Source: an uncultured Ellagibacter sp. (GTDB taxonomy: Bacteria > Actinomycetota > Coriobacteriia > Coriobacteriales > Eggerthellaceae). Taken from it: a DNA stretch of 12,788 nt. The position numbers and the translations under genes are program-made. The stretch is taken from NCBI GenBank assembly GCA_934613165.1, contig CAKTSW010000013.1:1-12788 (forward strand). The letters run 5' to 3'. Position 1 is the stretch's first letter; the number at the start of each line of letters is the position of its first letter. Below the pieces are notes generated by a model that saw nothing but the letters and a program-made list of their open reading frames with translations, did not search any database and was not told the origin of the DNA. Of the stretch, positions 7,037-12,788 are shown piece by piece.

Positions 7037-7048
7037 AAACTTCGAGAT
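7037..7048. repeat. Outer half of an inverted-repeat arm cut by the IS
   Basis: AAACTTCGAGAT here, joined across the IS to TTGCGCAGGTTTT (8542-8554), recreates a 25-nt arm. It is the reverse complement of 8644-8668 with one mismatch (A for C). The last three bases (GAT, 7046-7048) are also the left copy of the IS target duplication. Confidence 0.75.
7046..7048. repeat. IS target-site duplication, left copy (GAT)
   Basis: GAT abuts the left IS end; the same three bases abut the right end at 8539-8541. Three to five bases is normal for the IS3 family. Restoring one copy recreates the inverted-repeat arm, which independently supports these boundaries. Confidence 0.75.
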
Positions 7049-7072
7049 GGGAGTGCGGCAGATTCTTGGACC
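7049..7072 (+). repeat. Left terminal inverted repeat (IRL)
   Basis: GGGAGTGCGGCA-GAT-TCTTGGACC matches the reverse complement of 8515-8538 at 21 of 24 positions; the three differences form one central block (GAT versus ATA). IRL lies 18 nt before the transposase ATG. Confidence 0.88.
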
Positions 7073-7090
7073 TCGTTGAAGGAGGTTCGA

Positions 7091-8512
7091 ATGTACTCGA
7101 AGGAAGACAGGGAGCGCATCTTGGCCGACCTGGCCGCGAGCGGCCTGACGGAGGCTGCGTTCGCCCGCATCCCTGGCAATCCCAGCAGGGGGTCGCTGAG
7201 GAAGTGGGAGGCGCAGGCCGAGCGCGGCGAGCTCGACGTGCCGCGCCGCGAGGTGCGCGGCAGGGCGGACCTGCCCAAGCACTCGCGCTACCCCGAGGCG
7301 ACCAAACGGGAGGCGCTGTCGCTGCTGCGCAAGGGCATGGGGCCGGCGGCCGTCGCGCGCAGGCTCGGCGTGTCGTCGGGCTCGGTCGTGTCGTCGTGGT
7401 CGCGCAAGGCGGCCGGAGGCGCTACCATGTCCCCGGGGAAGGGGGCGGTGCGCATGGACGAGGGCGCCGCTCGGGCGCGCATATCGGAGCTCGAGGCCGA
7501 GCTCGCCGAGGCCAGGATGTCGGTCGAGGCCCTGAAGGAGATGGTGCGCGACCCAAAATCAGGAGACCCGGCGAGGATGTCGAACAGGCGGAAGGCCGGG
7601 TTAGGCGAGAGATTGAGGCGGGAGTGCGGGTACCCCCTGAAGGCGGTGCTGGGCTTCCTCGGCATGTCAAAGAGCTCCTACGAGTATGCTCGCAGGTCGC
7701 TCGAGAGGAGCTCGAGGAGGGACGCCGCCGTCCGTGAGCGCGTGCGCGCGGCCTTCGAGGCGAGCGGGCGCACCTACGGCTACCGGCGCGTGCGCGCGGC
7801 GCTGGCCCGCGGCGCCGACGGCGGAGAGCCGATGCTGGCGTCGGAGCGCGAGGTGCGCGCGGCGATGCGAGCCGGCGGCATGGAGGCCCGCCGCACGAGG
7901 CGGCGCCTGCGCTGGTCGTCCTACGCCGGGGAGACCGACCGGCGGCCGGCGAACCTGCCGCTGGGGCCGGACGGGCGGCACGACTTCTCGGCGGCCGAGC
8001 CTTGGAGGATGGCGGTCACCGACGTCACCGAGTTCAAGGTGCGCGGGGGCAAGGCGTACCTCTCGCCGGTGATCGACTGCTTCGACGGGGAGCCGGCCGC
8101 GTGGTCGGTGTCGCGCCACCCCGACTCGGCGCTGGCGGACTCCTCGCTCGAGTCGTACCTGGCCAGGCGCCCCGCCGGGTCCGGCCCCCTCGTCGAGCAC
8201 TCCGACGGCGGGTCGACGTACCGGTCGGCCTCCTGGAAGAGGATATGCGAGGAGAACGGCGTCGTGCGCTCGATGTCGCGCAAGGGGCGCTGCCCCGACA
8301 ACGCGCGGGCCGAGGGGTTCTTCGGCACCCTGAAGGAGGAGTTCTACAACGGGCGCGACTGGTCGCGCGTCGGCTTCGACGAGTTCAAGGAGCGGCTCGA
8401 CGGCTACCTCGGGTGGTACGTCCACGGCAGGCTCAAGGCGTTCGACGAGGGCGGCCGGAAGGTGTACGACACCATAGCCGGGCGGCGACGGCGGCTGGGC
8501 TATGCCGTGTAA
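7091..8512 (+). CDS. IS3-family transposase, OrfA and OrfB in one frame
   Basis: This 473-residue DDE transposase starts at ATG 7091 after AAGGAGG (an in-frame TTG at 7076 lies too close to IRL and lacks a site). Two helix-turn-helix segments (about 1-42 and 66-106) and a coiled coil rich in E, A and L (about 128-151) make up the OrfA part. An HTH_21-like region (about 172-202) and an integrase core follow. Catalytic residues are D311 (V-T-D-V-T-E-F), D372 (H-S-D-G-G) and E408 (R-A-E-G-F-F-G-T-L-K), giving the IS3 D-35-E spacing. Most IS3 elements need a -1 frameshift to join OrfA and OrfB; here they are fused. The junction (near residue 155) holds an AAAA run, and an internal ATG (codon 163) follows AGGAG at 7561. 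It should be functional. Confidence 0.93.
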   Translation: MYSKEDRERILADLAASGLTEAAFARIPGNPSRGSLRKWEAQAERGELDVPRREVRGRADLPKHSRYPEATKREALSLLRKGMGPAAVARRLGVSSGSVVSSWSRKAAGGATMSPGKGAVRMDEGAARARISELEAELAEARMSVEALKEMVRDPKSGDPARMSNRRKAGLGERLRRECGYPLKAVLGFLGMSKSSYEYARRSLERSSRRDAAVRERVRAAFEASGRTYGYRRVRAALARGADGGEPMLASEREVRAAMRAGGMEARRTRRRLRWSSYAGETDRRPANLPLGPDGRHDFSAAEPWRMAVTDVTEFKVRGGKAYLSPVIDCFDGEPAAWSVSRHPDSALADSSLESYLARRPAGSGPLVEHSDGGSTYRSASWKRICEENGVVRSMSRKGRCPDNARAEGFFGTLKEEFYNGRDWSRVGFDEFKERLDGYLGWYVHGRLKAFDEGGRKVYDTIAGRRRRLGYAV

Positions 8513-8514
8513 AC

Positions 8515-8538
8515 GGTCCAAGATATTGCCGCACTCCC
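8515..8538 (-). repeat. Right terminal inverted repeat (IRR)
   Basis: The repeat begins with GGTCCAAGA and ends with GCCGCACTCCC. It starts two bases after the transposase stop codon and pairs with IRL at 21 of 24 positions. Confidence 0.88.
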
Positions 8539-8541
8539 GAT
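8539..8541. repeat. IS target-site duplication, right copy (GAT)
   Basis: The second GAT copy, directly after the right IS end. Confidence 0.75.
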
Positions 8542-8668
8542 TTGCGCAGGTTTTTAGGGGTGCATGGTCAAGGCAGCTCACAGCGCATTTCGCGACCTGG
8601 GGTTTTGCTTCGTTCAACATGTGGTTACGAAACGCAGACAGCCAAAACCTGCGCAAATCGCGAAGTTT
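8539..8668. repeat. Remainder of a palindromic element interrupted by the IS (MITE-like candidate)
   Basis: GATTTGCGCAGGTTTT (8539-8554) is the perfect reverse complement of AAAACCTGCGCAAATC (8644-8659). Adding the outer half left of the IS (7037-7045) and the matching bases to 8668 gives 25-nt arms with 24 matches, spaced by 89 bp. The element before insertion would be about 139 bp. The 89-bp centre has no ORF with a ribosome site. Only a weak internal pairing is visible (TTCGT with ACGAA near 8607-8630). The right arm ends 19 bp from the GGDEF/EAL stop codon. It may be a MITE, a dispersed repeat or a structured transcript end; I cannot tell which without copy-number data. Confidence 0.6.
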
Positions 8669-8687
8669 TGAAGCGGGCCCTCTCGCC

Positions 8688-11600
8688 CTACTCGTCGTCG
8701 AGAAGCGCTGCGAAGGCGTCGGGGCTCATGGGGCGGTAGAAGTAGAAGCCCTGCGCGTACTCGGCACCGAGGCGGCGCATCATGCCGGCCTGCTCTTCGG
8801 TTTCGACGCCCTCCACGATGACGGGGATGTCGAGCGTGCGGCTCAAGTCCATGATCGACTGGATGATCGATTCGCCCTTGACCGCCGTTTCCTTGCCGCC
8901 CAAAAGGAAGACGCGGTCGAGCTTGATCGCGTCGACGTCGACCTCGCGCAGCATGTTAAGCGACGATTGCCCCGACCCGAAGTCGTCCATGTACACCTTG
9001 ATGCCGAGCTCGTCGAGCTCCCCGATGAGCTCCCGCACGTCGTCCTTCTGCAGCGTGCAGGCGGTTTCGGTGATTTCCGCGCTTATGCACGACGCGGGAA
9101 CCCCGTAGTGCGCGACGAGCGTGTCGAGGAAGGCGGGCACGTCGAACGAGAGCAAGTCGATGCGCGACACGTTGAGCGACACGGGCACGAGCTCTTTGCC
9201 GGAAAGCATGCGTTCGCGCTGCCACGCGAAGATCATGCGCCAGATGTGCTTGTCGAGCAGCTCGATGAGCTGGGTACGTTCAAGCACGGGGACGAACTCG
9301 GCGGGCGAAACGAAGGTGCCGTCCTCGCGGCGCATGCGGGCGAGCGCCTCGGCGCCGACGATCTCGCCCGTTGCAAGGTCGCACTGCGGTTGCAGGCGGA
9401 AGAAGACGCGGCCGGCGGAAAGCGCGCGCTTGAACTCGACGAGAACCTCTTGCTCGGCCTGGTCCTTCGCGTATTCCACGGGACGGAACATGCTGATGCG
9501 GTTCTGCAGGCGCCGCTTCGCGCGGTGCGCGGCGAACATCGCCTTGGTGTATTGGTCGAGGCTCACCTTCTCGCCGGAAGCGAGGCAGTAGATGCCGACC
9601 GACGGCCTGAACCCCGCCGCGCCGTCGTAGTCGTAGACCACCGAGCACAGCTTCAGGTACAAATCGTCGATGAACAGGCCGTCGAACGGCGTGAACAGGG
9701 AGAAGTCGTCTTCGCCCCAGTAGCCGGCGACGCCCGCCCCGGCGTCTTCGAAGCCCTTGAGGGTCGCGCCGATGTCGGCGATGAGGTGGTTGCCCACCGC
9801 GCTTCCGTACCATTCGTTGAACACGCGCATGTGCCCGAGGTCGATCTTCACCATGGCCCACGTGATGTCGGGCCTTCCCCCGCGCAGCGCCTCGGCGCGC
9901 GAGAGGAACTCGTCTTCGAACGAAAGGCTGGTAAGCGCGTCGACGCGCTCGCGCGGGGCGACGCCCACGAGCGCCCGGCGCCCGAGCTTGCCGAAATCGC
10001 TTCTTGCGCGCACGTCGGCTCGGCGGTCGAGTTCGGTCATGATGGCGAACGACGCGCGGTCGATCTTCGGGTAGTAAGCCGCCGAGACCGAAGCGAGCAG
10101 AGAAACCCGCATCCCGTCGATTTCGATCGGCTCGGCAAGGCGCTCCGAAAGCGCAGCGGCGAAACGGTCGGCGGCATCGCGATCGGCTCCTTGCGCGCAT
10201 GCGACGATTCTCACGCCGCGCGCGCGGAAAATCCGCGTTCCCTCGCTCGAAAGCTCGCATATGGCACGCGCCACCTCGACGAGCACCTTGTCGCCCGCCT
10301 TGGTCCCGAAGCGCTCGTTGATCTCGGCGAGCCGAGACAGCTTCACCATCGCGAACCCGGCGGATGTGCCCGCGGCGCGCATCCCGTCGATGAAGCGGCG
10401 GAGCGCCTCGTTGCCCTCAAGCCCGGTGACGGCGTCGGGGCCGAGCGTGCGCTCGACGTTTTCCATCGAGCCGATGAGCATCGGCGCGTTGTCGCCCGAA
10501 CCGTCGAGGCGCACGATCTTCACGTTCCGAACCATGTAGGCACCGAACCGGTCGCGGGCGCGGAAGGTGTCGACGAAGTCGGTGCGGAAGCCCTCTTCCA
10601 GCTCCTTCAAGGCGGAAGCGAGCTCGTCGCGCTCGTCGGGATGGACGCTTCCGAGAAGCGCGTCGATCGGCGCGGCGATGCGGTCGTTTTCGAGCCCGAA
10701 GGCAACCTGCGCGTTCGCGGAGAAGCGCGTCTCGCCCGTGTCGATGTTGCGGATGAAGAGGTAGCTTCCCTTGTAGGCGCGGGAAAGCGCGCCGAACAGG
10801 CGGTCGATGAAGCCGTTTTCGGGGAGCCCGTCGCGCGTGGAGAACGTGTTGCGCACGTCGCTCGGCTTGTTCGCGATCTTGTAGCAGGTGAGCGCGCGGT
10901 CGATCTCGCGCGACACCTCGTGGCGGGTCGACCCCGCCGCCGGGTCGACGTGAAGGCAGCCGTAGCTGAACGAGAACACGGCCCGCGACCCGACGCGCGA
11001 CGACTCGACGATGAGGTCGGTGCGGCACTGCTCGAGCCTGTCGGCGAGCTTTTTCTCGCTTGAGCTCGTCGACAGGACGACGAACCCGTCGCCGCCGATG
11101 CGGAAGAGGCTCTCGCCGGGAGAGAGCATGCGGCGAAGCCTTTGGCAGGTGCTCGCGATGTAACGGTCACCGTCGACGTAGCCGAACAGGTCGTTGCACT
11201 GCTTCAGGTTGTCCAGGTCGATGTAGCTTGCGGTGAACGGCTTGCCCGCCGCCCACAGCGCCTCGACGGTCTCGTCGTAGGCGATCCAGTTCCCCACGCC
11301 GGTCAGCGGGTCGGTGGTGCGGCGCGAAACCGCGGCGCGGTCGCTCGGATCGAGCTGAGAGAGCGCTTCTTCGAGAGCCTCGGTGTAGCCGTTCGTGCTT
11401 CCCACGTACACGTCGGAGCTTCTCGTCGACATCGCCTTCACGATGGAAAGCGCGCGGGCGAGGTTCGATTGGATTTCCTCGAGGGGCGGGATGAGCGGGT
11501 TGTCGTCGGCGAACATGCCCTCGTCGAGCGCACCGAGCCTACCGGCCGCCAAATCAAGCGCGAGCTGGCGCCCTTCTTTCAGGTACGTTCCGAGCTGCGA

Positions 11601-11726
11601 GAGCTCGTCGACGAGGCAATCATCCTTATCGTCGACGCAGGCGCGGTCGTCGCAGGCCGCGAGCGGCTTCGTCGCGGTGCCTCCTAGGTCCGACGCGGAG
11701 CGGTCGTTTCCAGCCTGTGCGGTCAT
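8688..11726 (-). CDS. GGDEF-PAS-GGDEF-GGDEF-EAL protein, probable c-di-GMP phosphodiesterase
   Basis: This 1012-residue protein has no membrane segment or signal peptide, so it is probably cytosolic. Domains: GGDEF-1 (about 137-290) with motif GGDGF at 211-215; PAS (about 312-427); GGDEF-2 (about 431-580) with the motif lost (A-R-G-V-R near 502); GGDEF-3 (about 595-750) with W-G-E-D-D-F at 670-675; and EAL (about 760-1008). The EAL site is complete: E793-A-L, N852, E884, D914-D915, K935, E972 in E-G-V-E, and Q992. The protein should therefore hydrolyse c-di-GMP to pGpG. The GGDEF domains more likely bind GTP or ligand as regulators than make c-di-GMP; no I-site RxxD precedes the first motif. 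Start ATG follows AAGGGGG. The gene stands alone between cobK and the IS-split element. Confidence 0.93.
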   Translation of the reverse strand: MTAQAGNDRSASDLGGTATKPLAACDDRACVDDKDDCLVDELSQLGTYLKEGRQLALDLAAGRLGALDEGMFADDNPLIPPLEEIQSNLARALSIVKAMSTRSSDVYVGSTNGYTEALEEALSQLDPSDRAAVSRRTTDPLTGVGNWIAYDETVEALWAAGKPFTASYIDLDNLKQCNDLFGYVDGDRYIASTCQRLRRMLSPGESLFRIGGDGFVVLSTSSSEKKLADRLEQCRTDLIVESSRVGSRAVFSFSYGCLHVDPAAGSTRHEVSREIDRALTCYKIANKPSDVRNTFSTRDGLPENGFIDRLFGALSRAYKGSYLFIRNIDTGETRFSANAQVAFGLENDRIAAPIDALLGSVHPDERDELASALKELEEGFRTDFVDTFRARDRFGAYMVRNVKIVRLDGSGDNAPMLIGSMENVERTLGPDAVTGLEGNEALRRFIDGMRAAGTSAGFAMVKLSRLAEINERFGTKAGDKVLVEVARAICELSSEGTRIFRARGVRIVACAQGADRDAADRFAAALSERLAEPIEIDGMRVSLLASVSAAYYPKIDRASFAIMTELDRRADVRARSDFGKLGRRALVGVAPRERVDALTSLSFEDEFLSRAEALRGGRPDITWAMVKIDLGHMRVFNEWYGSAVGNHLIADIGATLKGFEDAGAGVAGYWGEDDFSLFTPFDGLFIDDLYLKLCSVVYDYDGAAGFRPSVGIYCLASGEKVSLDQYTKAMFAAHRAKRRLQNRISMFRPVEYAKDQAEQEVLVEFKRALSAGRVFFRLQPQCDLATGEIVGAEALARMRREDGTFVSPAEFVPVLERTQLIELLDKHIWRMIFAWQRERMLSGKELVPVSLNVSRIDLLSFDVPAFLDTLVAHYGVPASCISAEITETACTLQKDDVRELIGELDELGIKVYMDDFGSGQSSLNMLREVDVDAIKLDRVFLLGGKETAVKGESIIQSIMDLSRTLDIPVIVEGVETEEQAGMMRRLGAEYAQGFYFYRPMSPDAFAALLDDE

Positions 11727-11785
11727 GATAGCCCCCTTGGCGATCGAGAATGCGCTTGCTTTACGAAAGCTTTGCTCTTTCGCTC

Positions 11786-11821
11786 ATATCCTGGATATTG
11801 TGCCACAGAATGCCTTTTCAA
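11786..11821 (-). promoter_or_regulatory. Candidate promoter and palindrome upstream of the GGDEF/EAL gene
   Basis: The 107-bp gap after cobK holds a perfect 13-nt inverted repeat, ATATCC-T-GGATAT (11786-11798, plus-strand reading), about 60 nt before the start codon. On the minus strand a TTGAAA (11821-11816) and CAATAT (11800-11795) could be -35 and -10, but the 15-bp spacing is short. The palindrome would overlap the -10, as an operator does. No regulator is suggested by sequence. Confidence 0.35.
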
Positions 11822-11833
11822 GGCCGGTCGATT

Positions 11834-12613
11834 CTAAATTCGCCGAGGTTGTTGCTGGCTTGCAAGGAACTCTTCAACCTCGGCGAGCGTGAAAGCGCGG
11901 CCCGGTTCGCCCGGGCGCGCAATGAGGATGCAGCGGGCGCCCACGTCGCGCGCGGCGGCGATCTTCTCGCCCGTGCCGCCGACGCTGCCCGAATCCTTGG
12001 TGACGAGCCACGACGCCCCCACCTGGCGCAACATCGCCGCGTTGAGCTCGCGGGTGAAGGGGCCCTGCATGCCGACGATGTGCGAAGTGGGGAACCCTGC
12101 GGCCGCGCACTTGCCTATGGCGTCCGCCGTCGGCAGGACGCGTACGAAAAAACGTTCCTCGAAGCCGTCGACGCGCGTGTAGGGGGCAAGCTCCTTGCTC
12201 CCCGTGGTGAGAAGCGCCCGGCCGGGCGCCTGGGCGAGCACGCACGCCGCCTCGGCGACCGACCTCACGACGATGACGTCGTCGGGTGCGACCTCCACCT
12301 CGCGGCACACGCGCACGTAGCGTGCGCCCGTCGCCTCTGCGGCGGCACGGATGTTCCTGCTGGCGAGCGAGGCGAAGGGGTGCGTCGCGTCGACGACAAT
12401 GGCAGCGCCCGAAAGCTCCGCCTCCATTTCCCGCTCGTCAAGACGCCCCGTGCGGACCTCGACCCCCGGCAAGTCGTCGATGAGCTCGCCGCCGTATTCG
12501 GTCGCCGCGTACGCGCGCGCCCTCATGCCGCGGGAAGCCAGCCATTCGCACAGAAGGCGCCCCTCAGTGGTTCCCGCGAACAGGCGCAAAGCAGGAGCCG
12601 AGACACCCGTCAT
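11834..12613 (-). CDS. cobK: Precorrin-6A / cobalt-precorrin-6A reductase
   Basis: This 259-residue protein has normal length for CobK/CbiJ. The enzyme reduces a macrocycle double bond of (cobalt-)precorrin-6A with a nicotinamide cofactor in corrin-ring synthesis. Family motifs: L-F-A-G-T-T-E-G-R (11-19), V-V-D-A-T-H-P-F-A, T-T-G-S-K-E-L, V-G-M-Q-G-P-F, T-K-D-S-G-S-V-G-G-T-G-E-K and I-A-R-P. In an anaerobe the substrate is probably the cobalt form, so cbiJ would be the equivalent name; that choice is inferred. The ATG overlaps the stop of the upstream cbiC/cobH gene by 4 nt (ATGA), which implies translational coupling. A 12-bp inverted repeat is embedded in its 3' end. Confidence 0.95.
   Translation of the reverse strand: MTGVSAPALRLFAGTTEGRLLCEWLASRGMRARAYAATEYGGELIDDLPGVEVRTGRLDEREMEAELSGAAIVVDATHPFASLASRNIRAAAEATGARYVRVCREVEVAPDDVIVVRSVAEAACVLAQAPGRALLTTGSKELAPYTRVDGFEERFFVRVLPTADAIGKCAAAGFPTSHIVGMQGPFTRELNAAMLRQVGASWLVTKDSGSVGGTGEKIAAARDVGARCILIARPGEPGRAFTLAEVEEFLASQQQPRRI
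11840..11886 (-). terminator. Hairpin embedded in the 3' end of cobK
   Basis: TCGCCGAGGTTG (11840-11851) pairs perfectly with CAACCTCGGCGA (11875-11886), with a 23-nt loop, inside the last codons of cobK. The stem ends 3 nt before the stop codon and no real T-tract follows. It may weaken read-through into the GGDEF/EAL gene or protect the mRNA end. Confidence 0.4.
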
Positions 12614-12788
12614 TTAGGGCCGCCCGGGCGCGTGATCTGGTACAACAGCGCGTTCATGATGGCCGCGGCCACGGTCGATCCGCCCTTGCGGCCGCGCGCC
12701 ACGATCGAGGGCACGTCGCGGGAAAGCAGCTCCTCTTTCGCCTCGACCACGTTCACGAACCCGACCGGCACGCCGATGACGGCCGCAG
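12610..12788 (-). CDS. cbiC: Precorrin-8X methylmutase, C-terminal part
   Basis: The gene is cut by the window edge; 58 complete C-terminal codons are visible. It matches the end of CbiC/CobH: G-V-P-V-G-F-V-N-V-V-E-A-K-E-E-L, V-P-S-I-V-A-R-G-R-K-G-G-S-T-V-A-A-A, and N-A-L-L-Y. The family moves a methyl group from C-11 to C-12 of (cobalt-)precorrin-8 to give (cobalt-)hydrogenobyrinate. The catalytic histidine lies in the missing N-terminal part. Its TGA overlaps the cobK ATG by 4 nt, so the two are one operon. cbiC suits the anaerobic pathway; cobH is the aerobic name. Confidence 0.93.
   Translation of the reverse strand, partial: AAVIGVPVGFVNVVEAKEELLSRDVPSIVARGRKGGSTVAAAIMNALLYQITRPGGPK

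Larger units (their letters stand above)
7049..8538 (+). mobile_element. Complete IS3-family insertion sequence, 1490 bp
   Basis: The element has imperfect 24-bp terminal inverted repeats (21/24), one transposase ORF filling nearly all of it, and GAT duplications at both edges. Length, DD(35)E transposase and short target duplication fit the IS3 family. The tips read GGGAGTG rather than the usual TG; counting one base further left would give TG but breaks the target duplication. It is distinctly GC-rich compared with the TA region. The intact ORF, ends and duplication point to a recent, possibly active insertion. I cannot name it against a registry. Confidence 0.9.

Noticed and set aside
6817..7737. 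A 306-codon open frame overlapping the transposase in another frame
   Set aside because: It crosses the IS boundary and the gatC promoter, and its Gly/Arg-rich translation has no motifs. The DDE transposase explains the region.
7049..8538. IS as part of a composite transposon with the TA module
   Set aside because: Only one IS copy is present, and gatCAB lies between it and the TA genes, so nothing shows they moved together.
8502..11063. An 853-codon open frame on the plus strand opposite the GGDEF/EAL gene
   Set aside because: It lies antisense to a gene with clear domains and catalytic motifs. Its translation is low-complexity (R, V, D, H, A), as expected from GC3-biased codons read backwards, and it has no family motif.

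Overview
The window looks like chromosomal DNA from a high-GC anaerobic actinobacterium, most likely class Coriobacteriia (Eggerthella/Gordonibacter/Slackia-like). This is an inference from strong GC3 bias, gatC-gatA-gatB order, BspA-type leucine-rich repeats, a RelB-like/PIN pair, a multidomain GGDEF/EAL protein and a corrinoid biosynthesis operon. No single marker fixes the genus.

Layout. (1) 2-2239 (+): 3' part of a gene for a large BspA-like leucine-rich-repeat protein with long internal repeats and an acidic tail, closed by a strong intrinsic terminator (2270-2306). (2) 2310-3255 (+): a toxin-antitoxin module with a 15-bp palindromic operator over its promoter, a RelB/DinJ-like antitoxin and an overlapping PIN-domain toxin. 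(3) 3226-3376: three long perfect hairpins in a row in the convergent gap. (4) 6872-3392 (-): the gatC-gatA-gatB operon for tRNA-dependent amidotransferase, read from an extended -10 promoter. A possible 32-codon ORF lies exactly between gatA and gatB. (5) 7049-8538: a complete IS3-family insertion sequence with 24-bp inverted repeats, a 3-bp target duplication (GAT) and a single-frame DDE transposase. (6) The IS sits inside one arm of an older element of about 139 bp whose rejoined arms match at 24 of 25 positions. (7) 11726-8688 (-): a 1012-residue cytosolic GGDEF-PAS-GGDEF-GGDEF-EAL protein. All three GGDEF motifs are degenerate and the EAL site is complete, so it is probably a c-di-GMP phosphodiesterase. 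(8) 12788-11834 (-): the end of cbiC/cobH (precorrin-8X methylmutase) overlapping cobK/cbiJ (precorrin-6A reductase) by 4 nt.

Working together: gatCAB supplies Gln-tRNA(Gln) and/or Asn-tRNA(Asn) by transamidation. cbiC and cobK/cbiJ are consecutive genes of corrin-ring synthesis. The TA pair and the IS are accessory DNA between housekeeping genes. I see no clearly new defence or biosynthetic system. The points most worth checking are the IS-split palindromic element, the RelB/PIN pairing, the micro-ORF between gatA and gatB, and the three-hairpin array.
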